From assembly GCF_040529335.1 (NCBI RefSeq), contig NZ_CP159534.1, positions 5,518,001-5,582,000 of the forward strand: a stretch of DNA of 64,000 bases, written 5' to 3'. The position numbers and the translations under genes were made by a program. Under the pieces are notes generated by a model, which worked only from the letters and a program-made list of their open reading frames with translations, was not told where the DNA came from and searched no databases. How positions within the stretch are numbered: the first letter of the stretch is position 1; each line of letters starts with the position of its first letter. Source of the DNA: Streptomyces sp. HUAS MG91. GTDB taxonomy: Bacteria; Actinomycetota; Actinomycetes; Streptomycetales; Streptomycetaceae. Below, in pieces: positions 8,458 to 18,500 of this stretch.

Positions 8458-8553
8458 GCGTCCATCCTGCGGCGCGCAGGTGCGGGGCGCTCTTGCAGCG
8501 GGCTGTGCGGGTGAGGTCCGCGGCGCCGGGGCGGGTGCCCGGCGCCGAGCGGC

Positions 8554-11322
8554 CTACAGAGCGCCCTTGCGGGTCAGGTGGTTGAAGAACAGCCACCCGG
8601 GCAGGACCGGCAGCCACAGGGTGAGCAGCCGGTACAGGAGCACCGCGGGGGCGGCGACCTCCTTCGGGAGGCCGATCGCGATCAGACCGACCGTCAGCGT
8701 CGCCTCGACGGCGCCCACGCCGCCCGGGGTCGGCGCGGCCGAACCGAGCGCGTTGCCGGCCAGGAAGACGACCGCCACGCTGGCCAGGCTCAGGCTCGTG
8801 TTCTCGTCGCCGAAGGCCCGGATCGAGGCGTCCAGGCACATCACGAAGCAGGCCGTCAGCAGCAGCATGCCGCCGATGCCGGTGAGCAGCTTCCGCGGCC
8901 GCTGGAGCACGTCGAGCATGCGCGGCACGACACCGGCGAACAGCGACCTCACGCGCGTGACGACGAATTTCCGCAGGAAGGGGATCGACGTCACCACCAG
9001 GACGAGCACGGCGACCGTCAGCAGGCCGGCGATGACGGTCCGCGAGGGCGACAGGGAGGGCGTCTTCTCCGTCCCTGTGAGGTAGCCGAACGTCAGCAGC
9101 AGCAGGATGTGGCTGCACATGCCGAACAGCTGCGAGGCGCCGACGCTGGCGACCGCCAGGCCCGGACGTACTCCGGCCCGCTGGAGGAAGCGCGTGTTGA
9201 GCGCCACGCCGCCGACCGCCGCGGGCGCCACGATCTTCACGAACGACCCGGCGACCTGCGCGGCGACGGTCCGCATGAAGGGCACCCGTTCCGGGACGAA
9301 GCCCAGCAGGCTCATCGCCGCGGCCACGTAGCTGAGCGCGGAGAAGACCACCGCGAGCCCGACCCAGCCCCACTCGGCCTCGCTGACGATGGCACCGAAG
9401 TCGATGTGAGTGAGCTGCGACAGCAGGAAGTACGCGCCGATCGCACCGGCGATGAAACTGATCAGCGTGCGCGGCCTGATGCGCTCCAGGCGGGCCGGTT
9501 CGACCGGCGCCTGCGGCCTGATGCGGAGCACCTGATGGCGGATCTGGGTGAGCAGATCCTCCTCGCGGGCCTCGTCCAGGGCTTCGTCGAGGGCCCGCTT
9601 CTCGGACTTCTTCTCGGCCTTCTCGGACTTCTTCTCGGCCCGTACGGACTTCTTGGCGTCGATCTCGGCCTCGGCGTCGGACGCCTCCAGGCGGGCCTGC
9701 TTGGCCCGGTCGGACGCCTCCAGGACGGCCTCGCGCTCCCGCTGGGCGCGCTCGCGTCCCAGCCTGCGCAGCGTCGCCCTGGTGGAGCGGGTGAGGGCGA
9801 TCGGCTGCAGCAGCGGCAGACAGTCGGCGACGGGGTCGGGACCGAGGACGCCCACCGCGGAGGCGACCGCCCGCTCGGCACCCACCCGCAGGCCCAGCGT
9901 GGTGACCAGCTGCGCGATGTCCATGCGCAGCACCAGTTCACCGGCCGCGATCTCGCCGCCGCGCAGATCCGTGAGGATCACCTTGCCGGAACGATCCACC
10001 AGAATCGCGTCGCCCGCGAGCCGCCGGTGCGCGATCCGCCGTGACTGGAGCGACTGCACCTGGTGCCAGGTGTCGCGCAGCAGATCGTCGGTGATCTCCT
10101 CGTCCGGGATCGCGTCGAGGGAACGGCCGCCGATGTGCTCGTAGACGAGCATCACGGCGTCGGGGCCCAGCTCGGACGTGGCGATCAGCTTCGGGGCGTT
10201 CGCCCCCGCGGAGATCGCCGCGTAGGCGAGCAGCGCCTCCTGCTCCAGCGCCTGGCGCAGCGACTGCAGGCTGCGGCGCTGGGTGATGCCGCGCAGCGTC
10301 AGCCGCCGCCACACGCGGTAGAAGAAGCCCTGGGCCTGCTGTTCCCGGTCGACCACGGTGACGTCGAGCGGTGGGCCGTCCTCCAGGGTGACGAAGTAGC
10401 GCCGGCCCCGGTCGCCGTTCTCCGTGGTGCCCTCGTGCGCCTCTTCGCGGGAGGCGCTGACGGGGTGGAAGCCGACGTGGCGCAGGCCCGCGAGGAGCGT
10501 CTGCCCGGTGGGCCGCACATTGGGGGAGCCGACCGCGTAGAGCGTGCCGTAGGCGACGGTCCAGCCGATGAGGATCGTCAGGATGATCGAGAACGGTGTG
10601 GTGTAGCCGGTGACCAGCATCGTGAACGCGTCGAGCAGCAGGACCACCCACAGCACGACACGCCATCGTGGTCTTCGGGACATGCCCACGGCCGTCATAT
10701 AGGCGATGACGGGTGCCAGATAGCCGTGCACCGGGTCCGTGAGCGCGTGGATGTCGCTCGGGGACACCTTCGTGAGCGCGTCCTGGATGGACTGGGGCGC
10801 CGCCTTGGCGACCCACAGATCCGTGGCGAGCGTCACTCCGTGGGCGAGGACCGCGGCGAGCACACCGTCGGCGATCCGCAGCCCGTCACGTTTGATGAGC
10901 CGCTCGATGGCGAACGCCACCGGCACCAGCAGGATGGCGATGCTCGACGCGAACCCGGCGAACTTGGTCAGCAGGTCGGGTGCCTGCTCGGTGCCCTTGT
11001 TGATGTCCTGGGCGAAACCCGTCGTCGTGGCGTGCGCGAACGCGGCGATGGCCAGCAGCACCGCGACCGCCAGCACACCCGCGAGCAGGCGCATGAGGTC
11101 GGACGGGCGGTGCACGCGCGCGGGGAGCAGCGGTTCGTCGCCGTCGACCCGCTCCGCGTGCGCGTCCCCGTCGACGCAGTCCGGGTCGTGCAGCGGCTGC
11201 TCGTGCTTGGTCTCGGTGGCCTTGTCGGCCGTTTCCTCAGGGCGCGCCGGTGCCACAGAAGTGCCCTCCGCCTTGTCGGGGTGCACGTTCTGCTCCGTCG
11301 TCTCTTCTTGATCTCGTATCAC
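8554..11322 (-). CDS. kinase-like / lysylphosphatidylglycerol-synthase-like membrane protein
   Basis: A 922-residue protein with GTG start. An acidic N-terminal tail (about 80 residues) is followed by several membrane segments (about 85-270). A soluble region (about 280-520) has features of a protein-kinase-like fold (ATSELGPDAVMLVYEHIGG, then VILTDLRGGEIAAG in the place of the DFG loop). Residues about 520-600 are a charged coiled segment with KKSEKAEKKSEK repeats, and the C-terminal 320 residues are a UPF0104/LPG-synthase-type transmembrane domain ending in PTPGGVGAVEATLTVGL. Database entries call such proteins lysylphosphatidylglycerol synthase transmembrane-domain proteins, but the lysyl-transferase domain itself is absent, so lipid transport or flipping is more likely than lipid aminoacylation. 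Classical kinase catalytic residues are not clearly present. Confidence 0.75.
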   Translation of the reverse strand: MIRDQEETTEQNVHPDKAEGTSVAPARPEETADKATETKHEQPLHDPDCVDGDAHAERVDGDEPLLPARVHRPSDLMRLLAGVLAVAVLLAIAAFAHATTTGFAQDINKGTEQAPDLLTKFAGFASSIAILLVPVAFAIERLIKRDGLRIADGVLAAVLAHGVTLATDLWVAKAAPQSIQDALTKVSPSDIHALTDPVHGYLAPVIAYMTAVGMSRRPRWRVVLWVVLLLDAFTMLVTGYTTPFSIILTILIGWTVAYGTLYAVGSPNVRPTGQTLLAGLRHVGFHPVSASREEAHEGTTENGDRGRRYFVTLEDGPPLDVTVVDREQQAQGFFYRVWRRLTLRGITQRRSLQSLRQALEQEALLAYAAISAGANAPKLIATSELGPDAVMLVYEHIGGRSLDAIPDEEITDDLLRDTWHQVQSLQSRRIAHRRLAGDAILVDRSGKVILTDLRGGEIAAGELVLRMDIAQLVTTLGLRVGAERAVASAVGVLGPDPVADCLPLLQPIALTRSTRATLRRLGRERAQREREAVLEASDRAKQARLEASDAEAEIDAKKSVRAEKKSEKAEKKSEKRALDEALDEAREEDLLTQIRHQVLRIRPQAPVEPARLERIRPRTLISFIAGAIGAYFLLSQLTHIDFGAIVSEAEWGWVGLAVVFSALSYVAAAMSLLGFVPERVPFMRTVAAQVAGSFVKIVAPAAVGGVALNTRFLQRAGVRPGLAVASVGASQLFGMCSHILLLLTFGYLTGTEKTPSLSPSRTVIAGLLTVAVLVLVVTSIPFLRKFVVTRVRSLFAGVVPRMLDVLQRPRKLLTGIGGMLLLTACFVMCLDASIRAFGDENTSLSLASVAVVFLAGNALGSAAPTPGGVGAVEATLTVGLIAIGLPKEVAAPAVLLYRLLTLWLPVLPGWLFFNHLTRKGAL

Positions 11323-11486
11323 CAGTCACCGCCCGCACGATGGTGGCATGTCCCATGGCCGTAGGGGGGCATCAGGGTGCATCCGTGGGGCGCGGAGTCG
11401 TCGGCAAGCGCCTTCTCGTACATCTGTCCAGGGCACCGCCCGCCGTTCCGCCGGTGTTGTCGGTGCCGTGCGGCAGGATGGGTCGG

Positions 11487-11852
11487 ATGAGCGAGGAGAG
11501 CGAGCCGGCAGGAGAACTTCCCGAGTACGCGGAGCGGGTGCTCGAGGTGGCGGAGCTGATTCCGCCCGGGCGCGTCATGACGTACGGGGACGTCGCCGAG
11601 TGGCTGGAGGAGGGCGGGCCGCGCCAGGTCGGGCGCGTGATGGCCCTCTACGGCGGAGCGGTGCCGTGGTGGCGCGTGGTGCGCGCCGACGGAGCGATGC
11701 TGCCCGGCCACGAGCTGCGGGCGCTCGACCACTACCGGGAGGAGAGCACCCCGCTGCGTGAGGCGTCCCGTGCCGTCCAGGGCCACCTGCCGCGCCTCGA
11801 CATGAAGCGGGCTCGATGGGACGGGCAGACCCGTACGGAAGCTCACAATTGA
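11487..11852 (+). CDS. alkyltransferase-like (ATL) protein of the MGMT family
   Basis: A 121-residue protein with the DNA-binding part of O6-alkylguanine-DNA alkyltransferases: IPPGRVMTYGDVAEWL and RQVGRVMALYG. Where active enzymes have PCHR, this one has PWWRV, so the acceptor Cys is replaced by Trp. That is the hallmark of ATL proteins, which bind alkylated guanine and hand it to nucleotide excision repair rather than repairing it. ATG 11487 is chosen because CAGGAT lies 7 nt upstream (leaderless pattern); ATG 11478 is an in-frame alternative. It is followed by adnAB, consistent with a DNA-repair neighbourhood. Confidence 0.85.
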   Translation: MSEESEPAGELPEYAERVLEVAELIPPGRVMTYGDVAEWLEEGGPRQVGRVMALYGGAVPWWRVVRADGAMLPGHELRALDHYREESTPLREASRAVQGHLPRLDMKRARWDGQTRTEAHN

Positions 11853-12130
11853 CAGCTTCCGCCATCCCGCGCGCGGGTGGGGTGCCGGTGGCCCGTACGG
11901 GGGAAACGGGACGCGGGGGGCACTTCGAGAGGCCCGTGTCCGTTCGTGAGACAGCGCACACCTGTGCCGGACGGGGGCCGGGACAGGCGCCGGAAGCCCG
12001 GCTTCCGCCACACTCGACGGCGTAGCGTCGACGGCACCGTCGATGGCAGACACCTCCCTCACCCCGCGGCCACCGCCTCGCGCGGACGACGCGTCGACCA
12101 CCAGCACACCCACCAGGACCAGCGATCCAC

Positions 12131-15100
12131 GTGAGCTCCTCTTCGTCCACCCGCTACCTGTCGCAGCACCAGGCTCGACAGGGGATGCCCGGCGCGTACC
12201 GACTGGTGCGTACCCCGCCGGCACCCGTGGACCCCCCTCGTCTGGACGCACGTCAGCGTGCGGTGGTTGACCACGCACACGGCCCCCTGCTGGTGCTGGC
12301 CGGGCCGGGCACCGGCAAGACCACCACGCTCGTGGAGGCGGTCGCGGCCCGCATCGCCCAGGGCGTCGAACCCGCGCGCATCCTGGTGCTCACGTTCAGC
12401 CGCAAGGCCGCCGTCGAACTGCGCGACCGCATGGGCCTGCGCATCGGAGCGGCGCGCGCCCCGCAGGCGACGACGTTCCACTCGTTCTGCTACGCCCTCG
12501 TCCGCGCCCACCAGGACGCCGACCTCTTCGCCGAGCCGCTGCGCCTGCTGTCCGGCCCCGAGCAGGACGTCACCGTACGAGAGCTGCTCGCGGGCCAGAT
12601 CGACCTGGAGCGGGCCGGGCTCGGCCACGTGCGCTGGCCCGACGAACTGCGCGCCTGCCTCACCACGCGCGGCTTCGCGGACGAGGTGCGCGCGGTGCTC
12701 GCCCGCAGCCGCGAGCTGGGCCTCGGGCCCGCGGCCCTGGACTCCTTCGCCCGGCGCATCGGCCGCCCGGACTGGGGCGCGGCCGCCACCTTCCTGGCCG
12801 AATACCTGGACGTCCTCGACATGCAGGGCGTGCTCGACTACGCGGAACTGGTGCAGCGCGCGGTCCTGCTCGCCCACCGCACCGAGGTCGCCGAGCAGCT
12901 GGCCGCCCAGTACGACGCCGTGTTCGTCGACGAGTACCAGGACACCGATCCGGCCCAGGTACGGCTGCTGCACGCCCTCGCCGGGAGCGGCCGCACCCTG
13001 GTCGCGTTCGGCGACCCGGACCAGTCGATCTACGCGTTCCGCGGCGCGGACGTCAACGGCATCCTGGACTTCCCGCACGCCTTCCCGCGCTCGACGGGCG
13101 TGCCCGCGCCGGTCGAGGTGCTGACCACGTCCCGCCGCTCGGGCGCCCGCCTCCTGGACGCCACTCGGCGCGTCACCCAGCGGATGCCGCTGACCCGGCT
13201 GCCCGCGGAGAAGGTGCGCGCCCACCGTGAGCTCAGCCCCGTGCGCGACGGCGGCCGGGCCGAGGTCTACACGTACCCGACGTCCGGCGCGGAGCTCGAC
13301 AACATCGCGGACATCCTGCGCCGCGCGCACCTGGAGGACGGCGTCCCGTGGAGCGACATGGCCGTACTGGTGCGCGCGGGCGCGCGGGGCATCCCGTCCA
13401 TGCGGCGCGCTCTCACCGCGGCCGGCGTTCCGGTGGACATAGACGGCGACGATCTGCCGCTGCGCCACGAGCCGGCGGTCATGCCGCTGCTCACCGCGCT
13501 GAAGGCGGTCGCGCAGGGCCCGGCGGAGACCGCACCGGACGCGGACCCGGATTCCGAGGCCGACCCGGATTCCGAGTCCGGCACGGATTCTGAAGGCGAG
13601 ACGGATACCGAAGCGTCCTGCTGGCTGGACACCGAGACGGCTCTCACGCTGCTCGGCTCGCCGCTCGCCGGTATGGACGCCGCCGATCTGCGCCGCCTCG
13701 GGCGCGCCCTGCGCGAGGAGGAGCGCGCCGGGGGCAACCCTCTGCCGCCGCCCTCCGACGACCTGCTCGCGCGTGCTCTCGCCGAGCCCGAGCGGCTCGC
13801 CGCGCAGGATCCGGCGTACGCGCGCGGTGCGCAGCGCCTGGGCGCACTGCTCGCGCGGGCCCGCGCGAAGCTCGCCGACGGAGGCACCGCGGAGGAGGCC
13901 CTCTGGGAGCTGTGGAACGGCACGCCCTGGCCGCAGCGGCTGGAGCGAGCCGCGCGGCGCGGCGGCGCCGCGGGCCGCAACGCCGACCGCGACCTGGACG
14001 CCGTGTGCGCGCTGTTCGCCGTCGCCTCGCGCGCGGAGGAGCGCACCGGCGGCCGCGGCGCGCGCAACTTCCTGGAGGAGATCGAGGCCCAGGACATCGC
14101 CGCCGACACCCTCGCCGGACGCGCCGTACGGCCCGACGCCGTCCGCCTGATGACCGCGCACCGCTCCAAGGGCCTGGAGTGGCGGCTCGTCGTCGTGGCG
14201 GGCGTCCAGGAAGGCCTGTGGCCCGACCTGCGGCGCCGCGGCTCCCTCCTGGAGGCCGACCGCATCGGGCGCGACGGACTCGCCGAACCGCTCACCCCCG
14301 GCGCGCTGCTCGCCGAGGAGCGCCGCCTGTTCTACGTGGCCGCTACGCGCGCGCGGGAGCGCCTGGTCGTCACCGCGGTGAAGGCGCCCGCCGACGACGG
14401 GGACCAGCCCTCCCGGTTCCTGACCGAGCTCGGCGTCGAGCCCAAGGACGTCGCGGGCCGCCCGCGCCGCCCCCTGTCCGTCGCCGCGCTCGTCGCCGAG
14501 CTGCGCGCCACGACCGTCGACCCGCGCGTGTCCGACGCCCTGCGCGAGGCCGCCGCCCGCCGCCTGGCCCGGCTCGCCGCGCTCAGCGACGACGACGGCA
14601 GACCCCTGGTGCCGTCCGCCCACCCGTACCGCTGGTGGGGCATGGACGAGCCGACCGAGAGCAAGGTCCCGCTGCGCGACCGCGACAAGCCCGTCGTGCT
14701 CTCCGGCAGCGCCCTCGACCAGCTCGCCAACACCTGCGCCCTGCAGTGGTTCCTGGGCCGCGAGGTCAAGGCGGACGCCCCCGCCACCGCGGCCCAGGGC
14801 TTCGGCAACGTCGTGCACGTCCTGGCCGACGAGGTCGCCTCCGGGCGCACCCCCGCCGACCTGGCCGTCCTCATGGAACGCCTCGACTCGGTGTGGGACG
14901 CCCTCGCCTTCGACGCGCCCTGGAAGTCGGCCCAGGAGAAGGAGCACGCGCGCGTGGCGCTGGAGCGCTTCCTCCAGTGGCACGTCATGGACCGCGGTGG
15001 GCGCACCCCCGTCGCCAGTGAGCACGACTTCGACGTGACGCTGGAAGCGGGCTCCTACGAAGTGCGCATCCGCGGCTCCATGGACCGCGTCGAGCGGGAC

Positions 15101-15493
15101 GCCGAAGGCCGCGCCTACGTGGTCGACTTCAAGACCGGGAAACAGGCGCCCAGCGCCGCCGACGTCGCACGCCACCCACAGCTCGCCGTCTACCAGCTCG
15201 CCGTCACCGAGGGCGCCGTCGACGAGCCCTTCGACGGCGCGCGCCCGCACCCCGGCGGCGCCGAACTGGTGCAGCTGCGGCAGGGCGCCGCCAAGAAGGA
15301 CGGCGGGGAGACGCTTCCCAAGGTGCAGGCGCAGGAGCCGCTGGACGGGGAGTGGGTCGGCGACCTCCTCGCCACCGCGGCGGGCAAGGTCCTCGACGAG
15401 CGGTTCGCGCCGACCACCGGCCAGTACTGCACGCACTGCGCCTTCCGCGCCTCGTGCAGCGCGCGACCCGAGGGCAAGCACGTCGTGGAGTGA
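12131..15493 (+). CDS. adnA: AdnA-like ATP-dependent helicase-nuclease
   Basis: A 1120-residue protein with a full UvrD-type SF1 motor: Walker A GPGTGKTTT (about residue 57), FVDEYQDTDPAQ (about 265), GDPDQSIYAFRG, MTAHRSKGLEW (about 674) and YVAATRARERL. A RecB-family nuclease follows: IRGSMDRVE (about 980), VVDFKTGKQ (about 997) and the QLAVYQLAV helix. Four cysteines, one at about 867 (NTCALQWF) and three at about 1100-1109 (CTHCAFRASC), look like the Fe-S staple of AddB-type nucleases. It should pair with the next gene as the actinobacterial end-resecting AdnAB complex, which processes double-strand breaks for recombination. An unusual Asp/Ser/Glu-rich repeat lies at about 467-495. Confidence 0.88.
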   Translation: MSSSSSTRYLSQHQARQGMPGAYRLVRTPPAPVDPPRLDARQRAVVDHAHGPLLVLAGPGTGKTTTLVEAVAARIAQGVEPARILVLTFSRKAAVELRDRMGLRIGAARAPQATTFHSFCYALVRAHQDADLFAEPLRLLSGPEQDVTVRELLAGQIDLERAGLGHVRWPDELRACLTTRGFADEVRAVLARSRELGLGPAALDSFARRIGRPDWGAAATFLAEYLDVLDMQGVLDYAELVQRAVLLAHRTEVAEQLAAQYDAVFVDEYQDTDPAQVRLLHALAGSGRTLVAFGDPDQSIYAFRGADVNGILDFPHAFPRSTGVPAPVEVLTTSRRSGARLLDATRRVTQRMPLTRLPAEKVRAHRELSPVRDGGRAEVYTYPTSGAELDNIADILRRAHLEDGVPWSDMAVLVRAGARGIPSMRRALTAAGVPVDIDGDDLPLRHEPAVMPLLTALKAVAQGPAETAPDADPDSEADPDSESGTDSEGETDTEASCWLDTETALTLLGSPLAGMDAADLRRLGRALREEERAGGNPLPPPSDDLLARALAEPERLAAQDPAYARGAQRLGALLARARAKLADGGTAEEALWELWNGTPWPQRLERAARRGGAAGRNADRDLDAVCALFAVASRAEERTGGRGARNFLEEIEAQDIAADTLAGRAVRPDAVRLMTAHRSKGLEWRLVVVAGVQEGLWPDLRRRGSLLEADRIGRDGLAEPLTPGALLAEERRLFYVAATRARERLVVTAVKAPADDGDQPSRFLTELGVEPKDVAGRPRRPLSVAALVAELRATTVDPRVSDALREAAARRLARLAALSDDDGRPLVPSAHPYRWWGMDEPTESKVPLRDRDKPVVLSGSALDQLANTCALQWFLGREVKADAPATAAQGFGNVVHVLADEVASGRTPADLAVLMERLDSVWDALAFDAPWKSAQEKEHARVALERFLQWHVMDRGGRTPVASEHDFDVTLEAGSYEVRIRGSMDRVERDAEGRAYVVDFKTGKQAPSAADVARHPQLAVYQLAVTEGAVDEPFDGARPHPGGAELVQLRQGAAKKDGGETLPKVQAQEPLDGEWVGDLLATAAGKVLDERFAPTTGQYCTHCAFRASCSARPEGKHVVE

Positions 15494-15556
15494 CGTGCGC
15501 CTCCGCCGCGGCGGAACGGGCCGGTGCTGTCGGTGGTGCCGGTTAGCCTCGATGAG

Positions 15557-18500
15557 GTGACCACACGCCTCACCGACCCCGAACAGCTCAAGGAGCTGCT
15601 GGGCATCCCGTTCACCCCGGAGCAGATGGCCTGCATCACGGCGCCGCCCGCCCCGCAGGTGATCGTGGCCGGAGCCGGTTCCGGCAAGACGACGGTGATG
15701 GCCGCGCGCGTGGTCTGGCTGGTGGGCGCCGGACAGGTCGCGCCCGAGCAGGTGCTCGGCCTCACCTTCACCAACAAGGCGGCGGGCGAGCTGGCCGAGC
15801 GCGTCCGCAAGGCCCTGATCAGGGCGGGCGTCACCGACCCCGACGCCATCGACCCGGACAACCCACCGGGCGAGCCGGTGATCTCCACGTACCACGCCTT
15901 CGCCGGCCGCCTCCTGACCGACCACGGCCTGCGCATCGGGCTCGAACCGACGACGCGGCTCCTTGCCGACGCCACCCGCTTCCAGCTCGCCGCGCGCGTG
16001 CTGCGCGAGGCCCCGGGCCCGTACCCGGCGCTCACCCGCTCCTTCGCCGATCTGGTCAGCGATCTCCTGACCCTCGACGGAGAGCTGGCGGAACACCTCG
16101 TACAGCCGGGCAGGCTGCGCGCCCACGACCAAGAGCTGCTGCACACCCTGGAAGCCGTCAAGCTCAGCAACGCCGATCTGCGCAAGGTGCCCGAGGCCGC
16201 CGCCGCCCGGCTGGAGCTGGCCGAGCTGGTGGGGCACTACCGAGCCGCCAAGCGCACCCGGGACGTCCTCGACTTCGGCGACCAGATCGCCCTGTCCGCC
16301 ACCCTCGCCGACACCCGGCCCGAGGTCGGCGAGATCCTGCGCGACGAGTTCCGGGTCGTGCTGCTCGACGAGTACCAGGACACCTCTGTCGCCCAGCGGA
16401 TCCTGCTGGCGGGCCTGTTCGGCGGCGGCACCGGGCACGCCGTCACCGCCGTGGGCGACCCCTGCCAGGCGATCTACGGATGGCGCGGCGCCTCCGTCGC
16501 CAACCTCGACGACTTCCCCGAGCACTTCTCCCACGCCGACGGTGGGCCCGCCACCCGCTTCGCGCTCAGCGAGAACCGCCGTAGCGGCGGCCGGCTGCTC
16601 GACCTCGCCAATGGCCTCGCCGAGCCGCTGCGCGCGATGCACGCGGGCGTGGAGGCCCTGCGCCCCGCACCCGGGGCCGAGCGCGACGGCCTGGTGCGCT
16701 GCGCCCTGCTGCGCACCCACGGCGAGGAGATCGACTGGCTCGCCGACTCCCTCGCCCACCTGGTCGCCACCGGGACGGCACCCGGCGAGATCGCCGTCCT
16801 GTGCCGCACCGCGACCGACTTCGCCGAGATCCAGGGCGCGCTCGTCGCCCGCGACATCCCCGTCGAGGTGGTCGGCCTATCCGGCCTGTTGCACCTCCCG
16901 GAGATCGCCGACCTGGTCTCCGTGTGCGACGTGCTCCAGGACCCCGGCGCGAACGCCGCACTGGTGCGTGTCCTGACCGGCCCGCGCTGGCGCATCGGCC
17001 CGCGCGACCTGGCGCTCCTCGGACGCCGGGCGCGCCTGCTGGTGTCCCACACGCGCGGGAGCGCCGGCGATGACACCGACGACGCGGACCGGCGCCTGGC
17101 CGAGGCGGTCGAGGGTGTCGACCCGTCCGAGGTGATATCGCTGGCGGACGCGCTCGACACGTTCCTGGAGACCTCCGTGGAGGCCGACGGGGACGACGAC
17201 GGGCTGCCGTTCTCCCCGGACGCGCGCGTGCGCTTCGCCCGCCTCGCCGCCGAACTGCGCGACCTGCGCCGCTCCTTGTCCGACCCGCTCATGGACGTAC
17301 TGCACCGGGTCCTGGCGGTCACCGGCCTGGAGGTCGAACTCTCGGCGTCCCCGCACGCCCTGGCGGCCCGCCGTCGCGAGACGCTGTCCAACTTCCTGGA
17401 CATCGCCGCCTCCTTCGCGGCCAACGACAGCTCGGCGACCCTGCTCGCCTTCCTCGCCTTCCTGCGCACCGCGGCCCAGTACGAGAAGGGCCTGGACAAC
17501 GCGCTGCCGGGCGGCGAGAACACCGTGAAGGTGCTCACCGCCCACAAGTCCAAGGGCCTCGAATGGGACGTCGTCGCCGTCCCCGGACTCGTGACCGGCA
17601 CGTTCCCGAGCACCCAGGGCCGCGAGAAGTGGACCGCCCAGGGCAAGGTCCTGCCGCACGCGCTGCGCGGCGACGCCGCCACCCTGCCCGACATCGAGGC
17701 GTGGGACTCCAGGAGCATGAAGGCCTTCCAGGCCGACATGAAGGACCACCAGCACACCGAGGAACTGCGGCTGGGCTACGTCACGTTCACCCGCCCGCGC
17801 AGCCTGCTGCTCGGCTCAGGGCACTGGTGGGGCCCGTCGCAGAAGAAGAAGCGCGGCCCCTCCGACTTCCTCCAGGCGCTGTACGACCACTGCGCCACCG
17901 GCCACGGCGACATCGAGGTCTGGGCGGACGAACCGGGCGACGACGAGGAGAACCCGGCCCTTCAGGAGGCGTCGGCCGAGCAGGCCTGGCCGCTGCCGCT
18001 CGACGAGGCGTCCCTCGCCCGGCGGCGCGCGGCGGCCGACACCGTCCTCGCCCATCTGGAGCGCGCGGCGGGCCCCGCGCAGGCACGCGCCCACACCCGG
18101 ACCCACCCCGCCGCCCACGACGAGCCGCCCTTCGAGGACCCCGACTGGCCGCCCCCGCCGGACGACGACGCCTTCGGCGAGGACGAACCCCCCGTGCCGG
18201 ACGAGGAGTTCCCGGACGACTGGGAGAACCTGCCCACCGAGCGCCCCAAGGTCCCGCACCCGGCACCTGAAGCCCAGGATCCGGAAACAGCGCACCACGC
18301 GCGCGTGCCCCAGCCGCACACCCCGGCGGTCCCGCACCCCGCGCACGCCCCCGAGTACGAGCTCACCCCGGAGGAGGCCCGCACCATCGACTCCTGGGAC
18401 CGCGACCTGGACGCCCTCGCCGGAGAGCTGATGCGCGCCCGCGCGGCGGTGCGCGAGGTGCCCCTGCCCCAGTCGCTCACCGCCTACCAGCTGATGCGGA

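Noticed and set aside
12059..16759. A 1566-codon open frame on the minus strand
   Set aside because: It lies opposite adnA and part of adnB, and its composition is the mirror of their GC-rich third positions; no domain is present.
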